Origin: Camarhynchus parvulus | Lineage: Eukaryota; Chordata; Aves; Passeriformes; Thraupidae | Direction of reading: 5' to 3' | DNA: 64,000 bases | Assembly (NCBI RefSeq): GCF_901933205.1 | Contig: NC_044584.1 | Span: 13,867,001-13,931,000, forward strand | Shown here: one piece after another, positions 34,855 through 48,100 of the stretch | Layout of the letters: each line of letters starts with the position of its first letter | How positions within the stretch are numbered: position 1 is the first letter of the stretch | Notes under the pieces: generated by a model | What the model was told of the DNA's origin: nothing | The model's input: only the letters and a program-made list of their open reading frames with translations | The model's database searches: none | Position numbers and translations under genes: made by a program

Positions 34855-37336
34855 CCAAGTAACTCTTTTGGGGGTGATAACCTGTGATGAAGAGCTAGGC
34901 ACTGGAAGTGGCAAGGCCTTTATTTGCCTGTTTTCTTTTGCACTGAAGCAGAATTACTACAAAGGTTTAATGGAACAGACACAGGTGATAACTGCAAAGG
35001 GAAGCACATTTGGATCAGTTTCTGAAAGGGTCCATGACCCTTGGATTTTGTCATGAGCCTCTTTTAATTTTGAGATTCTGAGAAGGGTCTTTGAACCCTT
35101 CAGGAAGCACTGCACAAAGAAGGATCCTTGGCAAGATGTGGATGCCTGGAGGCAGACTGGCTATTGCCTGAAAGTCTAGGCACTGGGACAAAGCCAGTTA
35201 GTGCACCAACAAAAATAAACCACTCACACTACTTTATAGTCATATTAATTTCATTTAAATCTAGAAATCTTAATTTAAATCTGTAAGCTGAATTGCTGCT
35301 CTCTGTACAGTTTCCAGACTAAGAGCACTGGCCCTGACTTCCTGACGTTCATGAATTCATATTCAGCATCTTGTTGGCCTTTGGTTTCTGTCTGTCCAGT
35401 CGGGTTTGCCTAAGGTAGAAAACCCTCCTGACACACTGGCAGTAGTAACTTAGCATCACCTTGTGCTATCAAAAGGAGGGCTGAGGAAATTCCCATTGCA
35501 TTCGGAGGGTATTTGTTTATTTTGGATCACTACTGCACTAATTGAATTTCTAAGGAAAATGTTCTTTTTAATCCTTCCAAAAAATTTAGCCAAAATGTCA
35601 AAAAGCTGTGCATGTACTTAGTTACTTCGTTTTAAGACAGGTTTACATTGCATGGATGAGTAAAATTGCAGGTGCCTTAATGAAATGAAACTGCTGTAAT
35701 AAATGTCAGCTAGTATGAAACAATGCTAGTGATACCCAAACTATATAATATGGTGCAGGTTTAGGTCTGTTCTACTGCTGCTGCTTGAGAAGAAAGCTTT
35801 TGTTCCATTTCTCTTCAAAAACCTGCAAAAGTGAAACTTTCTAACAAAGCTTGTGCTGCTGTCATAAATGCTAAAGTTCAGAAAACTTCATTTAAACCAA
35901 GCAGGTAAATATTCTTACAAAGGAAGGAGTAGGAATATAATGTGTGCACTGATTCACTGACTCAGTGAATTTTCTCACTTAAAACTTAAAAACTCACTTA
36001 ATTTTCTTCATATATTATCAGCAAGAAGTAAAAAATGTGCCATATTGAGAAGTTTTTTTAGTATTACTTTAGACTTTTTTTTTTTTTTTAGCACAAAAAT
36101 CTTAGGTTTAAAGTATCAGTATTGAAGACTTATATATGCTTTGGAAATAAAAAGCCTAAAAGCTCTTAGGGTAAAAGTTTAAATCCTTTTGTCAAATAAT
36201 GTTTTTACACATTTTTAGGCCTGAAAGATTTGGAGGAAGGGGGGAAAAGGAAGGAAAAGACAAAGTAGAGGAAAATGAAGATAAAAGGGGAAGGACGGCT
36301 GGAAAAGGTTTTGGGATTAGGGGTTTCTGTGTGTATATTTCTGACGATGGTGTCTCCTGGCGTTCCTCACTTGCTTCAAAAGATGTTTTACTGTTCCAAT
36401 CCCGTTCCAATGGAGCCTCCTGGTGGCCAGAGAGGAGCCTTGGTCAAAGCCCAGCTTGTCACTGTTCCTTTCCCTTGGCAAGGTCTTTAAAAAGCTGAAC
36501 TTTCCATCCAGTCCTGACCATCCTGCAGCGTGCACAGTTTAAAAAGCGGCTCAGCTTTGGCCGTGGAAGGTGCAATTATATGAACAGTGTAAAATCTCTT
36601 GGACTTTTCCTCAGTGGCCATTAAACACCGTTATTTAAATGGGTGTTTTAAAGATTTTTTTTAAAAGCAAACAGATTAAACAGATTTTATAAGCATGTAT
36701 CAGTAGAAGCTGGGTTGAGTCTTGTCTTTGCTTGGTCATTTCCTCCTCCCTGTCCTCTGGAGGGAGGTAAAAGCACTTGTGTCTCCTCAGGGTCCTAAGC
36801 TGAGGTCAGACTTTGCTTCTGTCTCCCTTAGCAATTGAGTTCAGAGCAGTAGTGTAGTTTTGCAGGGAATGCCCTGATTATTTCAATTTTGTTCATGTAG
36901 GGTCAGTTCTTAAAGCACTGATTGCATGTATATATTAGATGTCTTTCAAAGGAGAGGAAACCAGAAGCTCTGCTCCACATGAATTCTGATGCCTGCTGAG
37001 ACCATTGTGCTCTGAATCTGCCCCCAGAAGCTCTGGAGAGGTGATAGGAGTGCTTTGGGCTCTCACTGGAGGTGCTTCATTACCTGCTAGCATGATCAGA
37101 TCCCTGGATCTGTGCAGCATTTGCTGGGGCAGCTGTAGAAGAACCAGAAAAAAAGGAATTTGGGCCCAGCACTCTGCTCACTCCCCAGCGGCAGAAATTG
37201 GCTGGAAGGATGGGGTGTGACAGTGGGCTGAGCAGACTGAGCACTTCCAGGCTCTCTTCTTTTCTCCCAGAGCACCGAGGTGTTGTTTGTCCCACAGGCT
37301 GTTCTCACTTCAGCAGAAGTGAAGCTGCCAAAGGTC

Positions 37337-37664
37337 TGTTGGGATAATGTAGGGGGATAGAATATAAGAAAATAGTGTAGAAAGTAATCTCACCCCTAAG
37401 GAGTTGCTGCTGGGCCAATTATCAAAGATTAGGAACAGGCCTGACTTTAACAGGCCACAGCTGTAAGCAATGAGAAGAAGAGTGCTATAGAAGAGTGGGG
37501 TGGCTGCTTGAGAAGGGAACTGAAGTCAGTTGGCTGCTTTGTGAAGAAGAAAGAGTCAGTGCTCTGAGGAGCTGCCTGTGAGAGACACCAAGAAGGTATG
37601 GAACTTTTGTGATAAGGAGATAACAGTATGGAACCCCTGCAATAGGACAACAACAGGATAATGT
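37337..37664 (+). mobile_element. Possible solo LTR or retroelement fragment (tentative)
   Basis: The segment starts TGTTGGGATAATGTAG and has an internal TATA-like CTATAGAAGAG about 150 nt in. It has a purine-rich 3' half with repeated TATGGAAC (two copies) and a CCACAGCTGTAAGC block. The TG start and a degenerate TATA box are typical of LTRs, and the composition differs from the flanks. However, I could not find a target-site duplication, the matching CA terminus is ambiguous, and no internal retroviral coding sequence lies beside it. A 9-bp direct repeat, GGATAATGT, occurs at 37342-37350 and again at 37656-37664. The family assignment rests on resemblance only. Confidence 0.35.
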
Positions 37665-40600
37665 TGTACTTTGGGTAGCTCACTTATGCTTTTTGGTTTG
37701 TAATATTTTAGCATAACGCTCCATCTTCTGGGCAAGAGGTGACATTTAACAGGCTTAGAATGTCTCATTAAATTGTGAGTCCTATTCAACATTTTATTAG
37801 AGAAATTTCTTTACCCCTCATCCACTGTGTCTTGCCTCCTTTCCTGCTATGCTTCACCTTTGTGTCAAACAATTAGCAGTGTAACTGTAATAACAAGCAG
37901 GTCATCAAGAATATAAGCAGCATCTATTCCAAGTTGTTCTGTACACACACTTCTGTTCTCAAGTTGAGTTTAACTCAAAAATTTGCTGAAGCCATGGTTC
38001 ATCAGGCTGATAACTGGAGCTAAGTTCTGACCTGTTGTGAAAAATCTGCAGGATAATTGGGATTCCATTGGTAGGTCCATCAGGTGGTGCAATTGCTGCA
38101 TGGTCTGGATACAAGATTTTTCTTCAAAGGCTGGAAGCAGGGTGTGAAAGGAGTCATCTTTATTTTACTGAAAAGCAGCTCAAAAGGAATGCAAATAAAA
38201 TGAATGTGTTTTTCACATAGGAAGCACTAGTTTTGAAACTGTTTACAGCAAAAGATGATTCCTAACAGCCATGAATGAACTAGCAGGTGCATTATGCTAG
38301 AGTTTGTAATTGTCCAAAAGATTTTAAAACCCCACAAAGCTATGTAAAATGCTAGAGAAAAACTTGTTTTCCAAACCAAAAGGCAATAAACAACCAGGGG
38401 AAAATCCTTTCATGCAGAAAATCTGAGAACCTATCTTCCCCTCAACTCTGCAGCTCTCTGAGAGAGTATGATATGCTCCTCTGTTTTTAGCTGTCATGCT
38501 TAAATGACTAATAAATTTTGAATCCACCCAAAATGTAAAAATATACTTTCCACATAAAGAGCTGGCAGATAGAAGATGATATATGAAGATTTATTTGACA
38601 ATATAGTCTTGCTTTAAGTCAGGAGACATTTGAAATATCAGTAAAAAGAAAGTATGCAGCTGTTCCCTTAACCGTGACAAATTGCACAAGCTACAAAAGT
38701 CCTGTTCAGTGTAGTATAAGTTTTTGATAAGAAAGTGGTTTTTTTTTCTTCCTTCTTACCTTTTGAAGCAAGGAAAAATGGAGAAAGAAAATAAATTTTA
38801 AACATGGAGTAGAAAAGTAGGACTTGAATTGCACAGTAGTGCAGTCCAGATCTTCACATGAGGTTTTTGCCTGTCAAATGCCTCAGTTAGAATTAGTTCT
38901 GTTGGTTTTTAACAGGCACTAAGTGTCATAAAGTAGGCTGAGAGGTGAGAAATAAAATGGAAATAAGTTGAGAGGTGGTGGCAGAGCACCGATAAATCAT
39001 TTAGCTGCTATCTACCAACTCTTAACTTTTTGGTCTAAATTCGTATTATGAGTCTGGAGCACAAAGAGATCTAATGGAAAACTAATTAGAATTATATTGA
39101 TTAGCCAGATTAAAAGTGAAAATAATTATTTTTAATAATTGAATGGCCTACATAAATTTGTAGGGTGTGGATTTTTTTTCAAAACTTTGGAAAGCTTATA
39201 TCATCACAATGTTAGTGGTCATGTTAAGTAACCTTCCTTGAAATGGTGCTAAGTACCATAATTTTGCTTAATTGTTTTATTTTTGTACCTTCCATAATTT
39301 GCTTGCTTGAACAACACTTTGAGGCCAAATGACTGAGGATTTCCTGGACAGTCCCATTTATTGTCTTTCAGAAAGACACAACACTAAGCTTCCTTCTGCT
39401 TTCCTTCTGGACATGATCTGGAACTTCACCATTTTTTTTTCAAGAATAATTTAGAAATGAATAGAAATAGTTTGTGGAGCTCTCCGGCATGTTCTTTGGA
39501 CATTCTGTGGTGCATATTGTCTGCTCTAGCACATTAAAGTCCTTAATTACTTGATATTTGTTATCCTTTCTGCCTTGAATATTAGGTGTACCATAATCCT
39601 GTTAAAATATGAACTTCTTAGATGAAATATACTTCCAGAAGTATCAGTTATCATTTACAAATTTGGATGTAGTCTGTAACTGCTGTATTAATATGCTGCT
39701 TTTTCCTCATGCTAGCTGCAGACAGCAGTCAGACCTAACTAAATAAACATCAGTAGTTATTCCACTAAATTGAAACTGTCAATTTGAATGCAAAGTGACT
39801 CTTGGGTCTCACTGCTGTTTAAAAAACCCCCCACCAAAACCAGACCAGTTCATTCAGTAAGCACAGTATTTGACAATTGCCTTTATCTTCAGCAGGAAAA
39901 AACCCACACATTCCCTTTGCACGGAGACTCCCAGAAAGTTACAGCTCAAATCTTTGTACAAGGATGGAAACAAGTTCAGTAAATATTTAATGCAAATGGT
40001 AGCTATTCATTCTAGTTTACACTTAAATGCATATAGGAGAGAACATTGAAAATTGATGTCATTCCTAAAGGACAGAATTTTCTTGTACAGTCAGTAACAT
40101 TGTGATATCTGCAATCAGATTAATTGGCCACATTTTCCTGAAAAAAGGCATTTTACTGGGTACCTACATTACAGTGTACTGGACACATACTTGTGCCATT
40201 CTCTTGTGCTTGTGAGAGATGAAAAAAAATACCTTCTCTGACCTATAAATACAAGTCTGTGTTTGGCTTAAATGCCAGGAGTCACAATATCAGAGAAGGT
40301 GGACTTTTGTAATTGTGCAGCCAGAATTAACTGTGCCTTAAAGTCAGCACTGTCTGGATTAGACTTGGGATCTCAGGATGAAAATCACTGAGAGTTCATT
40401 GTATTTTTGTTGGCCTTCCCTGGACTGCAGTAGTGAACTGCACCGTGCACTGCATGAGTGTTGAGAATACTAATGAAAAATGCTACAAGTGCTTCTTGGT
40501 GCTGCCATGTCAGCTTAAAAAAGTAAGTTATATTCTCTCTGTATAATTCTTACTCTTTATGTTCTGAATGCTCAGAGACTGTAATATCAAAAGTTATTTT

Positions 40601-43600
40601 CTTCATCTTTGTCAGCACATTTAAATTCCTTTTCATGCATCTTTCCCAAATGGAAGCCCTGAGAGCTGTTGTTACACCAGCAGTGGATGCTGGCATGCTC
40701 CAAGGTAAACTTGTCTCCACAGATCTGTCATTTTCCAGGGACCAGCTTCCAAGCTTTTCCATATGTTTTGCTCCTTTGTTTTGTCTTCCTTCAACATCTG
40801 TTAGTGTGGTGATAGAAGCAGATGAGAGTATGTTTGCCTTTATTTTGCAAGGACCAGTAAGTGATAAAGACATGTTACTCATGTGCATGGATTTCAAAAT
40901 AGCTATACCTTTTCCATCTAATTTAGAGTATAATGAGTAAAAGTCTTCTAAATTATGAAATCTGGGGTTCCTTTTGGCCATCTTCAATTGGAGGGTCAAT
41001 GGTCTATGCACTGGGGGTGACAACTACTGGGATGTGGCAGCTTTATTAAAGACATGGCACTGGCACAGTGTCTTGATTAAACATGTAGGCTCATGAGGAT
41101 GCTGGCAGGCTGGGGACAAGGCAAGTCTTTGAGTTGTTTTTGCTCACATGATCAGTGCAAATGAGAATTTGAGTCTTGTGGCCTCTATTTTAGGTTTTTA
41201 TGGCTGCCTTCCTTGGAGAAGCCTAACACTGTTAAGTGCTTAAGGCTGAAGAACTTCTGACCCTCTCATAATTTCCTCATGTTTTCATGTATTTAATTTA
41301 TTGTTGTACCTGTTTTCTCTGAGTCATCTAATCTTTCATCTAACTTGCTTCCTTCGGCAAAAATATCTGACAGCCATTTAAAACTTGGGGCTTCTGGCTA
41401 GGAAAACAGCAGCAAATGTCACACTTTATTTGAAAACAAGGCCTGAACTGAAAGGTTTTTGTCTCATGTAGAAGGTACACTGTGCCTTGTCCTTAATACC
41501 ATAGGTTAGGTAACATTAAACATCAAGCCTGAGGGCAGCCTACCTTTATATTGAAATTTTCAGTGCAATTTTTGTGTATGCATCCACCCTGACAGAATAC
41601 CATTCATTCAGTTCTTTATTTTCTAATCAATTTAAGCTGCTAAATAAGTACTTTTACATGCTGTTACACAACAGCTTAAACCACCTCAAGTCAATACTGC
41701 CATGGTTCCACCTTTTCCCTTCCCTCCATATGACACAGACTCATGGTCTATTTCCAGGGCACTCACACAATCTGTGCAGAGCTCAGCCAGGGAGCTGGAG
41801 GATGTGCTCTGTGCTGTTTGTGTTCTCCAATGCAGTTTGCTTGGGTTGGTGTAGAGCCAGCACACATGTGATGGACAGGCTGATGATTTAGGCTGTGGTA
41901 GTGCTGACATAAGTTATCATGGTTGTTTTGGGAATCCGTGAATGGCTAAGCTGATCTAATAGCTTGCTGCTGGGAAGGAAGGAAGAAGTGGTAATTCTCT
42001 TCCCCTGCCCCCCCCAACTAGATAAAAACTTGGTTATGTTCTCTTCCTGATTTTGTCATCAGTTCTGAAGTCAGTTGGATAGTGTGTTGTGCTGATGAAT
42101 TTGCTAACAAGGCAGAAAACCCCCTTAAGACCCTGCTCTGTGTTAGCAGGATTTACCATACATTCAGACTAATTCCAGAGGCAGCATAAAACCAGAGAAG
42201 AAAATGTGTTAACAGGATTGTAGCTTTGAGTGAGAGTAAACTAGCTGTAGAGTGCACTTAAAAGTGTACCTGGGCGTGATTATGGCTGGTCAGATCAGTG
42301 ACATTTGTCATGCAAGTGAGAAGATCTTTTAAGAAACGTGAGCAAAATCCATGAGTTACTGTGAAACCAAATCTCAAGGCAGTAGTGTAACACAGCATTA
42401 TTAGATGGGACTGCTTGATGCTCCAGAAAAGTCATTGTAGCCTTTGAAGGAGAAATGTGATTTTGCTGTCTGCTTTTTCCTCTTTGACTTACTTACTTTG
42501 AAGATGTGCAATTCAATAGGTAATGAAATTCTGGCATCTCAAGGCTGGGCCTTGCATGATGGAGAAAAGGCAACACATGATTCTAGAATGGATAACTTGG
42601 CATTGCATCATGTATGTTGAAACAAGTTTAGCATTGTAATTGTGTTTGTTGTGTTCAAGGTGTTCTGTTGTTCATAGCTTAGATCCTGTATCTGTTCATC
42701 TTGATGTTGATGCCAGAAGCTGTGGGATGTGGAGATGCCAGTCCATCTTACCTTGTGTAGGCTTTGTTAGCAAAGTGGAATCACACTGTGCATGTGTGAC
42801 CTGCCTTCAGGTAAATGTTAATAAAGATACTGTTGTACTGTACTGTTGTGCAGGAGAGACATGATTTTTGGCTCTGGGGAAGCAAGGAAGCTGTTACAAA
42901 CATGACCTTCAGGTCTTATGCTGATTTTCATATTTTTTTGTATAATGGAACAATAATTTTAATTGGTTTTTGATTTTATAGATATTTCCTACTCCCTTCT
43001 AAGGACACTAACCAAGTACAAGTATTTTAAATGTTCCTTTTAAAAAAGCCTTTAAAAGTTGAGATGTATTAAAGTAAAAAGAAGTATAATGGTTTTGTAT
43101 AAAGTGGTAATCAAAATGCTGATAGAAGGACTTACGCCTCTTTTTAAAGATTAAGTAAGTACCATGACTGTTTGATGAAATTTCTCATCTCCCACTAACA
43201 CCTACATCAAAAAACTTTGATCTGCTAGAAAAATACCAGGCAATTTCCATTAGAAAGATATCCTTGAATCAGCTTTGCATGGTTGGCCTGTTAACACAGA
43301 GAGAACCCTCACACCAGAGCTGCTGGCATTGGAAACTGTGTCCTGCTGGGCTGCAGGAGTCAGAGGCTCTGAGTCCTTCCTCTGAGGGGCTCAGTGGCTC
43401 CCAGCCATGTGGTCACCAAGGCAGACATTGCTGCTGTGGACAGGGGGATAAATAGGGCAACTTACATGTGGTGTCTCATAAAAAGCTTTCTTGGGAAATA
43501 CTGTGGAACAATCCAGAAAATGCATATATGGATGGGATCATAAGTGTCTTTATCTTTGCTTTCAAGCTGTTGTTCTGAGTTGAGACCACTGTACACTGTG

Positions 43601-43689
43601 GCTATTGGGTTGCACTGTATGTTCTTTCACTTACATTTTCAAAAGAAAGGTGGAAGCACAATGGAAATAGAGGTCTTGAGTTCTAATCT

Positions 43690-43710
43690 CTGAGCTGTAG
43701 AACAGCTCAG
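43690..43710. repeat. 9-bp inverted repeat, 3-nt loop, extendable
   Basis: CTGAGCTGT (43690-43698) pairs with ACAGCTCAG (43702-43710) around AGA. With a small bulge the stem extends by about four further base pairs (TCTC with GAGA). Confidence 0.7.
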
Positions 43711-44759
43711 GGAGAAAAACCTTTTCAATTGCCTTAGATAAATTACCACTGCACTTTAAAATTTGTTTTAATGTGAATGCTTTCTGCATTTAGTGATTTA
43801 AATTTCTTCATTCAGAAGAGATACAAAGGCTACTTCCTGTGATTGTTCATGTTTGAAAAGAAGATTCCCATTCTCAGAAAAACACTTGTCCATAGCAAAG
43901 CTCTGGAGTCTGCCTCAAGGTATCACTTCAGCCCATTCAAAGCCATGCTATTAGATGAGATAGTCACCAAGTATGTCTGTTGGATGCTGAGATAACATTG
44001 GGGCTTTCAAAACCACTTGAACAGTCAGTTTAAGAGAAAGTGAAATGTGAATTCACTTCATTATTATTTAGCGACGTCTTTAATTTCTTGAAATATACAA
44101 TAACGTATCTCAGACTTGGAAGTGGGAAGAAACTAACTTGTGTTAACAATTGGTTATTTTAAATACTGGGGGAAAATCCACCTACTGCATCATTTAGCAT
44201 CTGAATTGGTATTCAGAACTAAGAATCAGCAGGTTGCTCCTGGGGTATTATTAAAAGTGCCCCTGAAGAAGACTATTTTTAAGAGGCAAATCCAAAGTGA
44301 ATTTCATCTCTGTATTAAGAAGTTCATACTCCAATTTAGCATATATGAGAGACTGGGGTAAGGAAAGAAAGATAGATCATGGCAGGAAACATTTAGGGCA
44401 GAAAGTGATCAAGTGTAGCTGTAGGCAACAACAGCCATGGACAAAAATATGTGGAGGGGAAATTGGAAGACCAGGAAAGGTTAATAGATTTTGATAGATG
44501 AAGAGAGAGTAAATTCTAGGCAAATACAGCGCAAAGTGGAGCAAGCAAAGAGTATCCAGGACAAACTTAAACAGAGATGAGTCAGAACAAGCTGACACAC
44601 CAGAATATGCCATAGCTGCTATATCAAAGGCAAAATGAGATTCTTGTCTTTGCCTTATTTTAGAAAGCAGGCACTCTTTAAAGAGAAATAAGTAAACCAG
44701 AAAAGAGGAAAATGCAGGTTCTAGAATTGTTGCTTTGACTGTTGTCAGTTTTCTGAAGC

Positions 44760-45135
44760 CGTGATGGCACTGAGCAGCTTCTGCTGAAGCTTTGGCCCCT
44801 GCCCATTGGCCCAGGCTATATTTAAACTCAGCCTCCAGCCCATTTCCTGCTTGGGCTGGTGGGAGAGCTCCAGTGTGGCCCTGCCTGTGTCCTGCCCGCT
44901 GTGGCTGCTGCAGAGCAGGACCCTGAGCCCTGGGCTGATGTCCTGCTGCTGGCCTGACCCGCACATGCAGAGCAATTTCTTGCTTTGACCTTGGACCTGT
45001 TGCTATCCTGCCTTGATGGTCTGGGCTCTTGGCTGAGCCTGCCCTGCTCCCTTGCCTGGGTGCTGCCTTTGGCTGGTGAGAGCCCTGCCCACCAGCCCCT
45101 GCTGTGCCTGACAATTGCTTTGGGGCCTAGCACAG
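44760..45135. other. GC-rich patch of unknown origin
   Basis: This is about 375 bp of markedly GC-rich sequence inside AT-rich intergenic DNA. It is dominated on the + strand by CTG/CCTG words and is poor in CpG, so it is not a CpG island promoter. A TATATTTAA lies at its left side (44817-44825). On the minus strand it keeps several frames open, including the start of a 245-codon frame (44377-45114). The composition contrast suggests an inserted repeat or a biased gene-conversion patch. I could not match it to a family. Confidence 0.45.
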
Positions 45136-48100
45136 GATAGGTTCAGGGAAAATCACCAACTTCTCCTTTATTTATTCTTTCAGAGTATTTATTTTATTTT
45201 CAAATTAAGTTGGCAGAGGCAAATCTATCAATTTCTAGAAGTGAACTGTTTTAGAGGCTTTTTATCTTTCCAGTAATTCCTTTCATAGTAAAATAAGAAT
45301 GAAAATAATGTAAATACCTAGGATTTCGCAAATACTGGCATTAGTTTAAAATAATCACCCCTTCTAGGTCTACAGCTGTGCTGAAATTGACAGTTTTTAA
45401 AGGACAATGTATGTGACCAGGTGTGATGCTGTAATGGCTGGATGAATCCAAGAGCAGATGTTTGGAAAGCAGCAGGCGCTAATGCTACTGTGGCCCTTAG
45501 TCTCAGATCAGACTTTGCAAGTGCTGAACTGTTTCACAGCTTACCTGATACCTAAATCTGTATTTTTAGTATCCTTAGACATTTCAGCTGAAAATGTGTA
45601 ACAGAAATTATTAACATTATTAACTCTATAAGCATGAGTTACACTACTTTGGAAGAACTTTAGATCTGATGTAATTTGTTCAAGAGCAGTTATACAGAAC
45701 TTTTCTTGCCAATGATTCACTTCTCTATTCTATTAGTAGTATATGACTTTTCAGCAAGGAAGGCTTTTGCTTTCTAAAATAACATTACTGTGCAAAATGT
45801 ATTATATTCATATCCTATTTATTTTGTTAGAAAAGCTAGCCATGATACTGCATCCAGCTTTCTTCCCTGCATTTACACTAGATCCAGTTTCTAAAGGAAG
45901 CAGGCCTATGTGCTTTAACCTAAATGCTTAATAGAATGTTGCTTCAGTTGATGAAAACATGTCCAGTGTCTTTCCTATTGCTTCTTATTAGACAATGCAA
46001 AAAAAGTTTCCATTCTCCAGAACAGGTTTATCTGCTCAGCTTTTTCTGTCCAAATGATCCATCACACTGTCCTATTAACTGCTCTGCATTAAGGTGAGGA
46101 TAAATGCTGAGGCAATAGCAGAGATAGGCTTTTGCTGGGAGTGCAGGCTCTACTTTGCTAAGTCCCCTGTTTGGGAGACAGACAGGGGCTGGGATTGCAA
46201 ATGCTGCAGCTAATAGATGCTTTGAGCCATTTGATTTATATCTAGGTATTGGCTAAATTCTATTACTTTTGAAATTGCAAGTACCACTACTTCAGGATTT
46301 CACTTCTAAATTTTGCTTTCTAGCTCAGTAACTATGGTTTTGGTAATGGTGGCTTTATCTGTAGCCTGACCTTGGCAGCTGATCCTGCCCAGCCTCCTTT
46401 TTCAGAGGTGCAGCACATGCTTCAGTTATGTTATCAACACACTGCAGAGATGAGCAATTACTTAAATTTCTTGGCTTTAGCTATGTGCTTACTCATGAAA
46501 TGAGGTACTTTACTCATCTCCTTGTGAGACATGGGAGGGTGGTTTGAGGAGTTAAATAGAACTCCAGATCTCTGATAGAGAATGTCAGAAATTTAGCTAA
46601 CATGATAAAGGATTCAGTCTTGTGCTGGTTTAGTAGGCCTTTAAAAAACCATCCTACAATACCCCAGAAACCTGACTAATGCATGGTATTTTGTTGCCAG
46701 CAGCGACCGTAGAATAAACAAACCCTAAAGAAGATCCATGTGGAGTGAAGGATTGAAAATGTTGTCAAAACTGGGTCTTTTGGTCAGTTGCAATGGAGGC
46801 ATAACCACACTGAGTACAATTACCAATAGTGTCTCCCCATGAGATGCATCATGAAAAAGACTAAAAATCAGGTCCCAATTTTACTGAAATGTCATAACAT
46901 TGATACTGTGACTTAAACTGTTAGTTCATTACTTATCTGCTGGTAAATTAAAGCTATTTCAGATGTGACTGCAAGGGTGTGGTGACTTGCTAGTGAATAG
47001 TTGGCTGATTATAAGATCTCTAAAATACTTAAATTAACTTGTCCATGAATTATTGAAAGTATATGATAGCAAAACAGATACCTCAGTGATATTTTCAATG
47101 TTCTTTCCTTGCCTTGTTTAATCATGTCTTTGTTTTACTGTGACTCCATAGAACAAGGGAAAACATAGGACTACCTTACTTTTATTTATGTTTCATTATT
47201 GAAATATATATGGAAAACCATTTAGTGCCTGTGTATGCTAATCAAAGCACTGCTCTGTGTGTATTGCACTGTCCTATTGCCCATACTCTTTGCACATCTT
47301 AAAGTATCTTGACCTCTGGCAATAATTTTGAATTTACTTTCATTGTGCAGTGCTATTTGATCTGAAGGGATGCTTAAATGGTTGAGTAACTGGATAAACA
47401 GAAACTGAGCTGCTTGAACAAAACTTCCTTGCAGAGAAAATGGATGTGGCTGTGAAGACAGAAGCCCATTAGCTCTACTACTCTGCAAAAAACCCCGAAA
47501 ATCCACTAACCTGAACACTATTTTGAATAATCAGGTAGTGTTTGTTACTGATATTTGACTGCTCTAAAGTAAATATAAAATTGTTGCTTAACATGCTTGT
47601 ATTTCATTTTTGTACTTGATAGCATAAATGCTGATGTCAGCCCATACTCATATGTATGCTAATCACTATTCTCTCCAGAGCAGTAGGAAAGCTTATGTAA
47701 AAAAGAACAATGTTGCCAGGTGTTTCTGCAAAACCCCATGTATTGTTTCAAGGACAGTGTTTCTAGTCAACTCCCACTTTTCAAAGATCAGCAAGGCACT
47801 GGTTTTCTGAGAACATTTTAGTAGGATAAGAAAATCAAGAGATACTTAAGTGTATCTCCAAAATGGATACTGTACATTACTAGGGAAGTAAATCAGCTTC
47901 AGTATATTCATAAGTGTCTTTACTGCACAGCTGCTGTCAGATTTTCATTTAGAGATAAATGTTAAGTCAGTTTAATTTTGGTGCTAATAAGCAGTTTGTG
48001 TACTTGTTCTTGAGTAATAAAAATACAATCCTTTATATGTGATTTTAACTACTTTTAGATACCTCATTCATATGCAGAAAAACCTTGAAATTAAAACATT

